From Clostridia bacterium (GTDB taxonomy: Bacteria > Bacillota > Clostridia > Christensenellales > Borkfalkiaceae): a stretch of 64,000 bases of DNA. Under the pieces are notes generated by a model. It was not told where the DNA came from. It saw only the letters and a list, made by a program, of their open reading frames with translations, and ran no database searches. The stretch is taken from NCBI GenBank assembly GCA_017463105.1, contig JAFTPU010000001.1:100600-164599 (forward strand). Direction: 5' to 3'. Position 1 is the first letter of the stretch, and every line of letters begins with the position of its first letter. A program made the translations under genes and the position numbers. Positions 54,120 to 61,938 of this stretch are shown here, in pieces.

Positions 54120-54150
54120 GGTTCGATTTAGGTTGGTTAAGGGTCACCAA
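54120..54150 (+). repeat. attR: right inverted arm and 10-bp core
   Basis: GGTTCGATTTAGGTTG (54120-54135), GTTAA, then GGGTCACCAA (54141-54150). Predicted crossover TC at 54144-54145. Joined to attL's arm it gives a symmetric attP. Confidence 0.8.
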
Positions 54151-54186
54151 AAGAAGAGAACAGGCAAAAGCCTGTTCTCTTCTTTT
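54149..54186 (+). terminator. Probable original terminator of the tRNA operon, displaced by the element
   Basis: Perfect 17-bp stem of AAAAGAAGAGAACAGGC and its inverse, with loop AAAA. It lies exactly at the chromosomal side of attR. In the empty site it would follow the tRNA-Glu CCA end directly. Confidence 0.85.
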
Positions 54187-54326
54187 GGTATCCTGCGGCT
54201 CGACTTGAACCCATCGGTTCGCGCGAGGCAATTTATTGCCGACGCTTTCCGAGGGTTCCGTTTTAAGGGTATCGGAGATTCCCGCAAAAAAATTCGATTT
54301 AAGTCGATTTAGGCTTATCGGCACCA
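54187..54326. other. Chromosomal DNA beyond attR, att-like remnant
   Basis: No gene. 54306-54329 (TCGATTTAGG, then CACCAAAA eight bases later) resembles attR's arm plus core end in shortened form. A T-arm-like antisense stretch (GACTTGAACCC, about 54202) hints at a degraded tRNA end. Both are weak. Confidence 0.35.
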
Positions 54327-54358
54327 AAACGCCTCCCGCATTATCGCGGGAGGCGTTT
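54327..54358 (-). terminator. Terminator of the vWA gene
   Basis: Perfect 13-bp stem AAACGCCTCCCGC/GCGGGAGGCGTTT, six-base loop; read on the minus strand it follows the vWA stop by 7 bases and continues TTGG. Confidence 0.82.
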
Positions 54359-54364
54359 ACGTTT

Positions 54365-55738
54365 TCAATCCACGTTATCGCAACATTCGAAATCGTTGTC
54401 GACATAATTCGCAATAAATCTTACTTTAAATTTTCGCTCGTTACACAATGCGTTCGGAGAACCCGTAACGTCCAGCTGTTCGGGCAAAACGAATCGGATG
54501 CACCGCACCGTCACGTCCTGACAGGTATCGCGCGTGTGCGCAGGAATGACCAGCGTTTTGAAGCCGCGCTTATATTCGTTACATCTCTCGTCCACTTCGT
54601 TGACGATCACCGCAAGCGCGACCCGCTTATTCGGGCATACGTTCTTCAGCGTAGCGTCGAGCTGTAAAATACACCCGACCGATTCCAGAACCACTTCGCC
54701 CGCATCGTATTCGACGGAATCGGTGCACCCGACGACGGTAACGTTCACGGGCTCGGGACAAGGCTCGGGGATCACGACCGTACCGCAATCCACTTCGAGC
54801 TCGGGCGACGGGAACACGACCACGTTCCCCTCGGCGTCGCTGTATTCGACCGACTCGTTGACCTCCACCGTGCCGCCGCAAGTGCCGACGTGTTCGACGG
54901 TGAAAGTGAGGCTTGCGCCCTCGCTTCCGCTTGTGCCCAACTTATCGATCTTCCATTCCACCGCGGTATCGTTGACGATCGAGGCGGCGCCTTTTGTCGG
55001 CGAGGAAACGGAAGTCACCTTAAAGCAAGGCGACACCGTATCTTTCACGACGATATCCGTCGCACCCGGTTTGGAAATGTTTTGTGCAAGGTCCTCGAAA
55101 AGGTCTTCCAATTCCTCGTCGTCGGGCGTGATCGCCACGTACGCCGAATCGGGATCGGACGCCCAATCCTTGAGCGCCTGTTCGTCGATACCGCCGTTGC
55201 CCGAAAGTCCGATCACGTAAATGATAATGCCTTGCGCTTTCGCCGCGGTCGCGACGGGAGCAGGCGGGTCGCCCGCCGTGGTCACGCCGTCCGTGAACAT
55301 CACCAATATTTTCTCGTTCGAAGAAGCGGGATCGAACAGCGCGACAGCTTTCGTAAATGCGTCCGCGTGATTGGTCGCGCCACCCGAGGACAGCGCGTTT
55401 ACCGCCGCGTTCAGGTCGGCGACGGAGGTGATCAGCGCGGTATCCTGCGTGGCGGTCGAAGCAAAGCTGACGATACCGATACGGCTCCCGTTGCCGATCT
55501 GTCCGTCGCCCGCGCCGTCGGTGGATTCGTCGATGATCTCTATAAATTTCTTCGCGCCGTTTTTGAGGTTTGCCAGCGGACTGCCCGCCATACTGCCCGA
55601 GCGGTCGAGTATCAGCACGATATCGACGGGGTTGGATACGATGTCGGGTTCCGCCGACAAAGAAAGTTTTATCTGAAAGGAATCGCCGCAACCGATCTGC
55701 GTTACGGACAATTCCTTATTGGAGTTTGTTACACCCAT
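54365..55738 (-). CDS. von Willebrand factor A domain protein
   Basis: 457 residues. The vWA fold spans about residues 37-215 with an intact MIDAS: ILDRSGSMAGS (DxSxS), GGATNHADAF (Thr) and MFTDGVTTAG (Asp). A DUF11/Ig-like region follows (PGATDIVVKDTVSPCFKV, VEVNESVEYSDAEGN), then a Cys-rich C-terminus with about 14 Cys. No signal peptide or membrane span is seen, so either cytoplasmic or exported by an unusual route; the Cys content would be odd for a reducing cytoplasm unless metal is bound. SD AAAGGAG. Metal-dependent protein binding is expected; the partner is unknown. Confidence 0.85.
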   Translation of the reverse strand: MGVTNSNKELSVTQIGCGDSFQIKLSLSAEPDIVSNPVDIVLILDRSGSMAGSPLANLKNGAKKFIEIIDESTDGAGDGQIGNGSRIGIVSFASTATQDTALITSVADLNAAVNALSSGGATNHADAFTKAVALFDPASSNEKILVMFTDGVTTAGDPPAPVATAAKAQGIIIYVIGLSGNGGIDEQALKDWASDPDSAYVAITPDDEELEDLFEDLAQNISKPGATDIVVKDTVSPCFKVTSVSSPTKGAASIVNDTAVEWKIDKLGTSGSEGASLTFTVEHVGTCGGTVEVNESVEYSDAEGNVVVFPSPELEVDCGTVVIPEPCPEPVNVTVVGCTDSVEYDAGEVVLESVGCILQLDATLKNVCPNKRVALAVIVNEVDERCNEYKRGFKTLVIPAHTRDTCQDVTVRCIRFVLPEQLDVTGSPNALCNERKFKVRFIANYVDNDFECCDNVD

Positions 55739-55817
55739 ACGTTTTCTCCTTTAAATTTGGGATACTCTACATACTATGCGAGAAAACGCGCAAAGGTGCA
55801 ACGGCGGTGTTTCTCCT

Positions 55818-55968
55818 CTATTCGGTTTTTCTTTTATGTTTTTCTTTCATGCAAAATCCGATAAACAAAACGACGCCGACCGACAACAATACGACCCAAA
55901 CAGACAGCCATTGTTGCACGCACAGTCCCGCGAGCTTGCCGTCTCCGCTTGCCTGTACCGCGTCCACG
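55818..55968 (-). pseudogene. Possible gene 3' fragment encoding a membrane segment and basic tail
   Basis: The minus strand reads ...GDGKLAGLCVQQWLSVWVV, a hydrophobic span (about 20 residues), then MKEKHKRKTE and stop. It has the shape of the C-terminus of a membrane-anchored protein, but no start or body is present. The frame continues into antisense of an AraC fragment. Likely debris of a truncated gene; could be chance. Confidence 0.35.
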
Positions 55969-55971
55969 AAC

Positions 55972-56223
55972 ACGCAACGCGAGATTGCCGAACATTTGGG
56001 GATCACGTCGGAATACCTCTGCGCGGTATTTAAAAAAGCAAACGAAGTATCCTTGATCATGTTCATCAATCAGACGAAACTTTCGAAGATCCGCTCCGTA
56101 ATGAAACGGGAAAATAGGAAGCTGTACGAAGCGGCGGAGCCGTACGGATATTCCGACCCCAATTACATGAGTCGGTTATTCAAAAAATATTACGGCAAAA
56201 ACGTTACCGATATCAAGGCGTAA
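55972..56223 (+). pseudogene. AraC-family regulator, C-terminal fragment
   Basis: About 83 residues matching the double HTH of AraC proteins (EIAEHLGITSEYLCAVFKKA, then YGYSDPNYMSRLFKKYYGKN, ending VTDIKA). No sensor domain and no plausible start with SD: upstream translation in frame is low-complexity and antisense to a different fragment. Truncated at about 55970, so a relic. Confidence 0.7.
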
Positions 56224-56239
56224 AAACGGGATAAATTTA

Positions 56240-56619
56240 AAGCCGCGAACCGAACGGGTGATGTCCTTAGCGGAGAATTTGTACTTTTAACAAAATGCAA
56301 GCATCGCATTTGTCCAGACAAACGCAATTCGGGCTAAGCCCAAACCTTATACAAGCAGAAAGAGAGAACAAATCGGTAATACACCGAAATGCTCTCTCTT
56401 TTTTGTTTGTTTTTAGTTTAGAGTCATGAGGCTCGCTTTCGCTCGCTGTTATGGATTTGCTGCGCAAATGTTATGATATGATTGCCCATCTAATCTTAAA
56501 CTTGGCGAAGCCAATCATAACTATGCGAAGCATATCGTAACTCATAACTTGCCCTTGGGGGCAATCATAGTTTAGCGTGAATACTCCGTTAAGAGTATCA
56601 CGCTAACGGTTCGCGGCTT
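56240..56619. repeat. MITE-like element, 380 bp, imperfect 38-bp terminal inverted repeats
   Basis: The outermost 13 bp are perfect inverses (AAGCCGCGAACCG at 56240-56252; CGGTTCGCGGCTT at 56607-56619). Similarity continues inward for about 25 more bases (shared TGAT, TTA, CGGAG). The interior is a chain of small hairpins (AAATGC/GCATTT, GGGCT/AGCCC, AAGAGAGA/TCTCTCTT, ATTTGC/GCAAAT, TTGGC/GCCAA, ATGC/GCAT, TTGCCC/GGGCAA), several separated by ATCATAAC-like spacers. No coding capacity. Confidence 0.7.
56360..56404 (+). terminator. Terminator-like hairpin inside the MITE-like repeat
   Basis: AAGAGAGA/TCTCTCTT outer and TCGGT/ACCGA inner stems followed by TTTTTTG. Confidence 0.6.
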
Positions 56620-56624
56620 CTCGT

Positions 56625-59600
56625 TTATTTCATTTTCGCTTTCGCTTCCGACAACATCAGCTTGATACGGTTGAGTTGGTTGACCTCGCTTGCGCCGGGG
56701 TCGTAATCGACCGCCGCGATATTCGCCTCGGGATAGCTTTCCTTCAAGCTCTTGATCACGCCCTTGCCCACGACGTGATTAGGCAAACAGGCGAACGGCT
56801 GAATACACACGATATTCGGCGTGCCGCTTCTTAAAAGCTCCACCATTTCGCCCGCCAAAAACCAGCCTTCGCCGTATTGGTTTCCGAGCGACAAAAACGG
56901 CTTGGTCATCTCCGCGATCTCCTCTATCGGCACGGGCGCGTCGAAGCGTTTGCTCGCTTTCAGCGCGTCCACCGCAGGTTTTCTCAGCTTCCCGATCGCC
57001 CATATCCCGAGCTTGGAAAGCAACATAGACGATTTCTTCGTCGAATAATTTTCATGCTTATATTGCGCGTTGTAAAAGCTGTAATTCAGGAAGTCCATCA
57101 AATCGGGTACGACCGCCTCCGCGCCTTCTTTTTCGAGCAGGTCGACGAGGTAATTATTGGCAAGAGGCATATACTTGACCAGTATTTCTCCGACCACCCC
57201 GACGCGAGGTTTTTTCAAATTTTCGTCGAGCGGGAGCCCGTCGAAATCCGCGACGAGTTCCTTACAGACCCGTTTATATTTATATTTGCTCTTTTTATCG
57301 GTGAGCGATTCTATACAAATTTTCGTCCATTTTTCGCAAAGCGCGTTCGCCGAACCCTTGACAAGCTCGTACGGGCGCGTGTGATAAAGGCAACGCATCA
57401 GGAGATCGCCGTACACCACGGCGTACATCGCCTTTATATAAGCGGAAAGCTTGGGACGGAACCCGGGATTCGTCTCCATGCCGTTGGCGTTGAGGGAGAT
57501 GACAGGGATATGAGAAAGTCCCGCCTTATCGAGCGCGCGGCGGATAAACGCCACGTAGTTGCTCGCGCGGCAACATCCGCCCGTTTGCGTCATGATGATC
57601 GCCAATTTATCCGTATCGTATTTTCCCAACAACACCGCGTCCATGATCTGCCCGATCGTCACGATGGACGGATAACACGCGTCGTTGTTTACGTATTGCA
57701 GACCTTTATCGACGGCGCGACGGTTATCGTTTCCCAATATCTCCACGTTATAACCGTAGCTTTTCACTACGGGACCGAGAATATTGAAATGGAGCGGACT
57801 CATCTGCGGCGCGAGTATGGTATACCCGTCCTTTTTCATCTTTTTCGTGTATTCCGCCCTACGGTAAGCCAACGGCTTCGGGTCGGCGACGATCCCCTTT
57901 TCGCAGCGCATATTCACCGCCGCGATCAGACTGCGGATACGGATCCGTACCGCGCCGAGATTGTTCACCTCGTCTATCTTCAACACCGTATAGAGTTTAT
58001 TGTTGTTTTCGAGTATCTCGTTCACCTGATCGGTCGTCACGGCATCCAAGCCGCAACCGAAGGAATTGAGCTGTATCAGCTCGAGATCGTTGCGCTTCGA
58101 CACGAATTCCGCCGCCGTATAAAGCCTCGAATGATATACCCACTGATCGACGACGCGAAGCGGACGTTCGGGTTCGAAATCGATCGGCAGACTGTCCTCG
58201 GTAAATACGTCGAAGCCGTAGGAAGCGATCAGCTCGGGGATCCCGTGATTGATCTCGGGGTCGACGTGATACGGTCTGCCCGCAAGGACGATCCCCCGTC
58301 CGCCGCGTTTCTCCATCGTTTCGAGCGTACGCTTGCCGACGGCGCGGATATCCTCTTTCGCTTTCAGTTGTTCCTTCCACGCGCGCCGCACCGCCGCGCG
58401 CGTTTCTTCCTCCGATATCGACCATTCCTCGGCGCAAAGTCTTTCCAGCCTTTTTTCAACCGTTTTCTCGTCCGTAAACGCGAGGAACGGACGGATATAT
58501 TTCACACCCTTTTCCCGAAGGTCGTCCACGTTGTTTTTGAGGTTTTCGGGATAGGAAACGACGATCGGACAATTGAAGTGGTTCTGCGCGCCTTTCGTCT
58601 CCTGTCTTTCGTAAAATACGCAAGGATGAAAGATCGTTTTCAGTCCCGCGTCGATCAGCCACTGCACGTGTCCGTGCGCCAGCTTCGCGGGATAACATTC
58701 CGATTCCGAGGGAATCGAATCCATGCCCAGCTCGTACAGCTTTCTGTCCGATTCGGGCGAAAGTGCCACTTCAAAACCGAGTTCGTCGAAAAACGCCGCC
58801 CAGAACGGGAAGTTTTCGTACATATTCAGTACGCGCGGGATACCGATCCTGCCCCTCGTTTTCGGTTTTTTCGAAACGTAATTTTCCGCCGCGAAGATCC
58901 TGCGGCGTTTATATTCGACGATATTTTCGCCCTTTTGCACGGTCGCCGTTTTGCCCGCGCCTTTCTCGCAGCGGTTGCCCGTAACGTGTCTGCGCCCGCC
59001 CGAGAACAAATTGATCGTCAGCATGCAATTGTTCGTGCAACCCTTGCAACGGGTGGTCGAGGTCTTATAAGTAAGCGCGGAAATTTCCTTGAGCGGCAAC
59101 GTCGTCGTTTTCTGATCGTGATAGCGTTCCTTGGCGATGAGTGCCGCGCCGAACGCGCCCATGATACCCGAAATATCGGGACAGGTGACCTCTACTCCCG
59201 CGATCTTTTCAAGCGCGCGAAGCACCGCATGGTTATAAAAGGTACCGCCCTGCACGACGATATTTTTGCCGAGTTTGTCGGGGTCGGTGAGCTTGATGAC
59301 CTTATACAGCGCGTTTTTAATAACGGAATACGCAAGTCCCGCGGAAATATCCGCCACGCTCGCGCCCTCCTTCTGCGCCTGTTTTACGTTGGAATTCATA
59401 AAAACGGTACAGCGCGTACCGAGGTCGACGGGCGTTTTCGCAAACAATGCTTCCCGCGCAAACTCCGCCGCCGTCAACGACAACGAGTTTGCGAAATTTT
59501 CGATGAAAGAACCGCAACCCGACGAACACGCCTCGTTGAGTGTGACCGTATCGACGAAACCGTCTTTGAGACGGATACATTTCATGTCCTGTCCGCCGAT

Positions 59601-60845
59601 ATCGAGCACGCAATCGACTTTGGGATCGAAGAACGACGCCGCCTTACTGTGCGCGACCGTTTCCACTTCCCCCTCGTCCAGACAGAACGCCGCCTTTAAA
59701 AGCGCCTCGCCGTAGCCCGTCGAGCACGAGCGCGCAATGCGCGCCGTCGTCGGCAGCAGTCTTTGCATTTCCGTGATCGCCGCGATCGCCGCGCGCACGG
59801 GATTGCCTTGATTGTTCGCGTAATAAGAATACAGAAGCTCGCCCTTTTCCCCGATCAGTGCGAGCTTGGTCGTCGTCGAGCCCGCGTCTATACCCAAAAA
59901 GCAATCGCCCTCGTAATCGGATATCCGTCCCTTTTCGATCGTCGCCCGTTCGTGACGGATACGGAAAGCCTCATAGTTTTCCTTGCTTTCGAAAAGCGCG
60001 GGAAGGCGTTTGATCTCCGACTCCATTACAACGCCCTTCCCCAAGCTGTCGATCAGCGACCCGAGCCCGTGGAGCTCGCTATTCTCCGCCGAAAGCGCGG
60101 CGCCCATTGCCGCGAACAAATGGGAGTTATCGGGGTCGACCGCCGTTTCCTCCGTCAGCTTCAGCGTGCGGACGAACGCAGCTTTGAGTTCGGAGGAATA
60201 ATGAAGCGGACCGCCGAGGAAAGCGACGGTGCCGCGGATAGGCTTGCCGCAGGCAAGCCCCGAGATCGTTTGGTTTACGACCGCTTGAAAAATGGAAGCC
60301 GCGAGATCGGCTTTCGTCGCCCCCTCGTTAATGAGGGGTTGTATATCCGTTTTTGCGAATACGCCGCAACGCGCCGCGATCGGATAGATCGTTTTATATT
60401 CTTTCGCCGCCTCGTTCAACCCCGCCGCGTCCGTTTGCAAAAGCGCCGCCATTTGATCGATAAAAGAACCCGTACCGCCCGCGCAAACGCCGTTCATGCG
60501 TTCTTCCACGCCGTTGCCGAAATAGATGATCTTGGCGTCCTCGCCGCCCAGCTCGATCGCAACGTCCGTTTGCGGCGCGACGAAGCGGATCGCCGAACAG
60601 GTGGCGACGACCTCCTGCACGAAAGGAATTTCGAGCGCTTTGCCCAGCCCGATACCGCCCGAGCCCGTGATCTGCACGGAGAGCGCGACGTCGCCGAGCT
60701 TTTCTTTCGCGTCCTTTAACAGTTCGCAAAGAGTCGCCTGCGTATGCGAGCGGTGACGGCGATATTCGCCGTACACGATTTTATTTTCCTCGTCCAACAC
60801 GACGAGCTTTACCGTCGTCGATCCGATATCGATACCCGCTCTCAA
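56625..60845 (-). CDS. Double CoA-dehydratase-activase / DUF2229 protein (1406 residues)
   Basis: Two BadF/HgdC-type ASKHA ATPase modules in tandem. The first (1-about 300) has GIDIGSTTVKLVV, ELGGEDAKI, CAGGTGSFIDQMA and RCGVFAKTDIQ. The second (about 318-590) has GIDAGSTTTKLAL, DIGGQDMKC, CSSGCGSFIENFA and RCTVFMNSNV. The Cys residues would bridge a [4Fe-4S] cluster. A Cys motif (CKGCTNNC, about 606) and a DUF2229 region (IGIPRVLNMYENFPFWAAFF) follow, then an HgdB-like part with conserved Cys (SESECYP, FGCGLDA, NNDACYPS, GGCCRASN). In 2-hydroxyacyl-CoA systems the activase drives electrons into a dehydratase. This stand-alone giant type has no assigned substrate. Own promoter, no partner gene. 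Confidence 0.9.
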   Translation of the reverse strand: MRAGIDIGSTTVKLVVLDEENKIVYGEYRRHRSHTQATLCELLKDAKEKLGDVALSVQITGSGGIGLGKALEIPFVQEVVATCSAIRFVAPQTDVAIELGGEDAKIIYFGNGVEERMNGVCAGGTGSFIDQMAALLQTDAAGLNEAAKEYKTIYPIAARCGVFAKTDIQPLINEGATKADLAASIFQAVVNQTISGLACGKPIRGTVAFLGGPLHYSSELKAAFVRTLKLTEETAVDPDNSHLFAAMGAALSAENSELHGLGSLIDSLGKGVVMESEIKRLPALFESKENYEAFRIRHERATIEKGRISDYEGDCFLGIDAGSTTTKLALIGEKGELLYSYYANNQGNPVRAAIAAITEMQRLLPTTARIARSCSTGYGEALLKAAFCLDEGEVETVAHSKAASFFDPKVDCVLDIGGQDMKCIRLKDGFVDTVTLNEACSSGCGSFIENFANSLSLTAAEFAREALFAKTPVDLGTRCTVFMNSNVKQAQKEGASVADISAGLAYSVIKNALYKVIKLTDPDKLGKNIVVQGGTFYNHAVLRALEKIAGVEVTCPDISGIMGAFGAALIAKERYHDQKTTTLPLKEISALTYKTSTTRCKGCTNNCMLTINLFSGGRRHVTGNRCEKGAGKTATVQKGENIVEYKRRRIFAAENYVSKKPKTRGRIGIPRVLNMYENFPFWAAFFDELGFEVALSPESDRKLYELGMDSIPSESECYPAKLAHGHVQWLIDAGLKTIFHPCVFYERQETKGAQNHFNCPIVVSYPENLKNNVDDLREKGVKYIRPFLAFTDEKTVEKRLERLCAEEWSISEEETRAAVRRAWKEQLKAKEDIRAVGKRTLETMEKRGGRGIVLAGRPYHVDPEINHGIPELIASYGFDVFTEDSLPIDFEPERPLRVVDQWVYHSRLYTAAEFVSKRNDLELIQLNSFGCGLDAVTTDQVNEILENNNKLYTVLKIDEVNNLGAVRIRIRSLIAAVNMRCEKGIVADPKPLAYRRAEYTKKMKKDGYTILAPQMSPLHFNILGPVVKSYGYNVEILGNDNRRAVDKGLQYVNNDACYPSIVTIGQIMDAVLLGKYDTDKLAIIMTQTGGCCRASNYVAFIRRALDKAGLSHIPVISLNANGMETNPGFRPKLSAYIKAMYAVVYGDLLMRCLYHTRPYELVKGSANALCEKWTKICIESLTDKKSKYKYKRVCKELVADFDGLPLDENLKKPRVGVVGEILVKYMPLANNYLVDLLEKEGAEAVVPDLMDFLNYSFYNAQYKHENYSTKKSSMLLSKLGIWAIGKLRKPAVDALKASKRFDAPVPIEEIAEMTKPFLSLGNQYGEGWFLAGEMVELLRSGTPNIVCIQPFACLPNHVVGKGVIKSLKESYPEANIAAVDYDPGASEVNQLNRIKLMLSEAKAKMK

Positions 60846-60897
60846 TGCCGTTTTCTCCTTCTTCTTTCGTTTATTCGTATGCTTTACGTTTTTTAAT

Positions 60898-60926
60898 ATT
60901 ATATCATATATTCACGAATTTTTCAA
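60898..60926 (-). promoter_or_regulatory. Promoter of the activase gene
   Basis: Minus strand TTGAAA (60926-60921), 17-bp spacer, TATAAT (60903-60898). Confidence 0.82.
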
Positions 60927-61030
60927 TCGACAAACGCGGCGAAATGTGAATATTTCGTGATATTTTTCGAGAAAATTATGACAATTACGACAAAAAAACA
61001 CAAACGCAAACCTCTGCCTTTTCAATGAAA

Positions 61031-61065
61031 AAACTTCCCACCGACCTTTTCCGACGGTGAGAAGT
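61031..61065 (-). terminator. Terminator of the isomerase-kinase-aldolase operon
   Basis: GAACTTCTCACCG/CGGTGGGAAGTT-type stem with TTTTTTC after it on the minus strand, 22 bases past the aldolase stop. Confidence 0.82.
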
Positions 61066-61086
61066 TCCTTTGTTATCCGAAATTTT

Positions 61087-61938
61087 TTATTTATTCGAAA
61101 AGACTTTGATCGCTTTTTTGACGTCCTCTTTCATCGCTTGCATCGCCGCGTATTCGACGTCGTGCAAATAGTTCGTCTTGCCGCTTTCGATCACGGTTTT
61201 CGCCGCCGTATACCCCGCCTTGGACATATACGAATAATAATTGATCTTGCGGATACCGTTTGCGATCGACTTTTTAAAGCCTTCCTCACTGACGCCGCTT
61301 CCGCCGTGCATAACGAGGGGCAAGCCCGTCGCCTTCGCCACGTTCTTCACCACGTCGAAATCGAGCTTGGGCTGTGCGGTATAGAAGCCGTGCGCCGTAC
61401 CGAACGCAATAGCAAGTGCGTCGATACCCGTTTCCTTGCAAAAGGCTTCCGCTTCTTGAGGGTCGGTGTAGAAATCCTCCGCTTTCATTTCCGCGTGATT
61501 TTCTCCGCTACCCGCCTCGCCCGTCACGAGCCGACCGAGCTCCGCTTCCACGCTTACGTCCATGGCGTGCGCCGCTTCGACGATCATTTTCGTCAGGCGC
61601 AGATTTTCCTCGTACGGAAGCGCGGACGCGTCCATCATAACGGAGGTAAAGCCGAGACGCAACGCCTTATAAACCATATCGAGGGAGGTACCATGGTCGA
61701 GATGAACGCACACGGGTACCTTCGCGTTCTTTGCCACCGCCACCATCGCGGGACCGACCATCGAAATGTCGTTATACACGTTATGCACTTCCGCGTGCGC
61801 GATGATCACGGGCTGATTGAGCTCCTCTGCCGCCCCGACGACCGCTTGCAGACTGTCGAAGCCCGTTGCGTTGAACATACCGATCGCGGTTTTGTCCGCT
61901 TCGGCGATCTTCAATATTTCTTTCAAATTTACAAGCAT
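61087..61938 (-). CDS. Class II ketose-bisphosphate aldolase
   Basis: 283 residues. Zn2+-dependent TIM barrel: catalytic Asp and Zn His in VCVHLDHGTS, the EAELGRLVTGEAG glutamate region, IAFGTAHGFY, and LVMHGGSGVSEEGFK. Length fits FbaA/KbaY/GatY-type enzymes, which cleave fructose- or tagatose-1,6-bisphosphate to DHAP plus glyceraldehyde-3-P. Its start overlaps the end of a PfkB kinase gene by 10 bases, after an isomerase gene. It therefore likely cleaves the product made by those two rather than serving central glycolysis. Confidence 0.9.
   Translation of the reverse strand: MLVNLKEILKIAEADKTAIGMFNATGFDSLQAVVGAAEELNQPVIIAHAEVHNVYNDISMVGPAMVAVAKNAKVPVCVHLDHGTSLDMVYKALRLGFTSVMMDASALPYEENLRLTKMIVEAAHAMDVSVEAELGRLVTGEAGSGENHAEMKAEDFYTDPQEAEAFCKETGIDALAIAFGTAHGFYTAQPKLDFDVVKNVAKATGLPLVMHGGSGVSEEGFKKSIANGIRKINYYSYMSKAGYTAAKTVIESGKTNYLHDVEYAAMQAMKEDVKKAIKVFSNK

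Larger units (their letters stand above)
48125..54150. mobile_element. 6.0-kb integrative element: serine recombinase, HUH Rep, KtrAB cargo
   Basis: Bounded by direct repeats GGGTCACCAA (48125-48134 in tRNA-Glu and 54141-54150). Just inside lie 16-bp inverted arms (48138-48153 and 54120-54135). Contents from left: a folded non-coding segment, a large serine recombinase (-), a long inverted repeat, an HUH replication initiator (-), a small coupled ORF (-), an attenuator-like hairpin, two more long hairpins, then ktrB and ktrA (+). Base composition is visibly more AT-rich than the host genes. No conjugation gene is present, so it would need replication or mobilisation help. Confidence 0.85.

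Noticed and set aside
56420-56619. CRISPR array from the serial palindromes
   Set aside because: Units differ in sequence and length, have no constant repeat plus unique spacer pattern, and lie within one terminal-inverted-repeat element.
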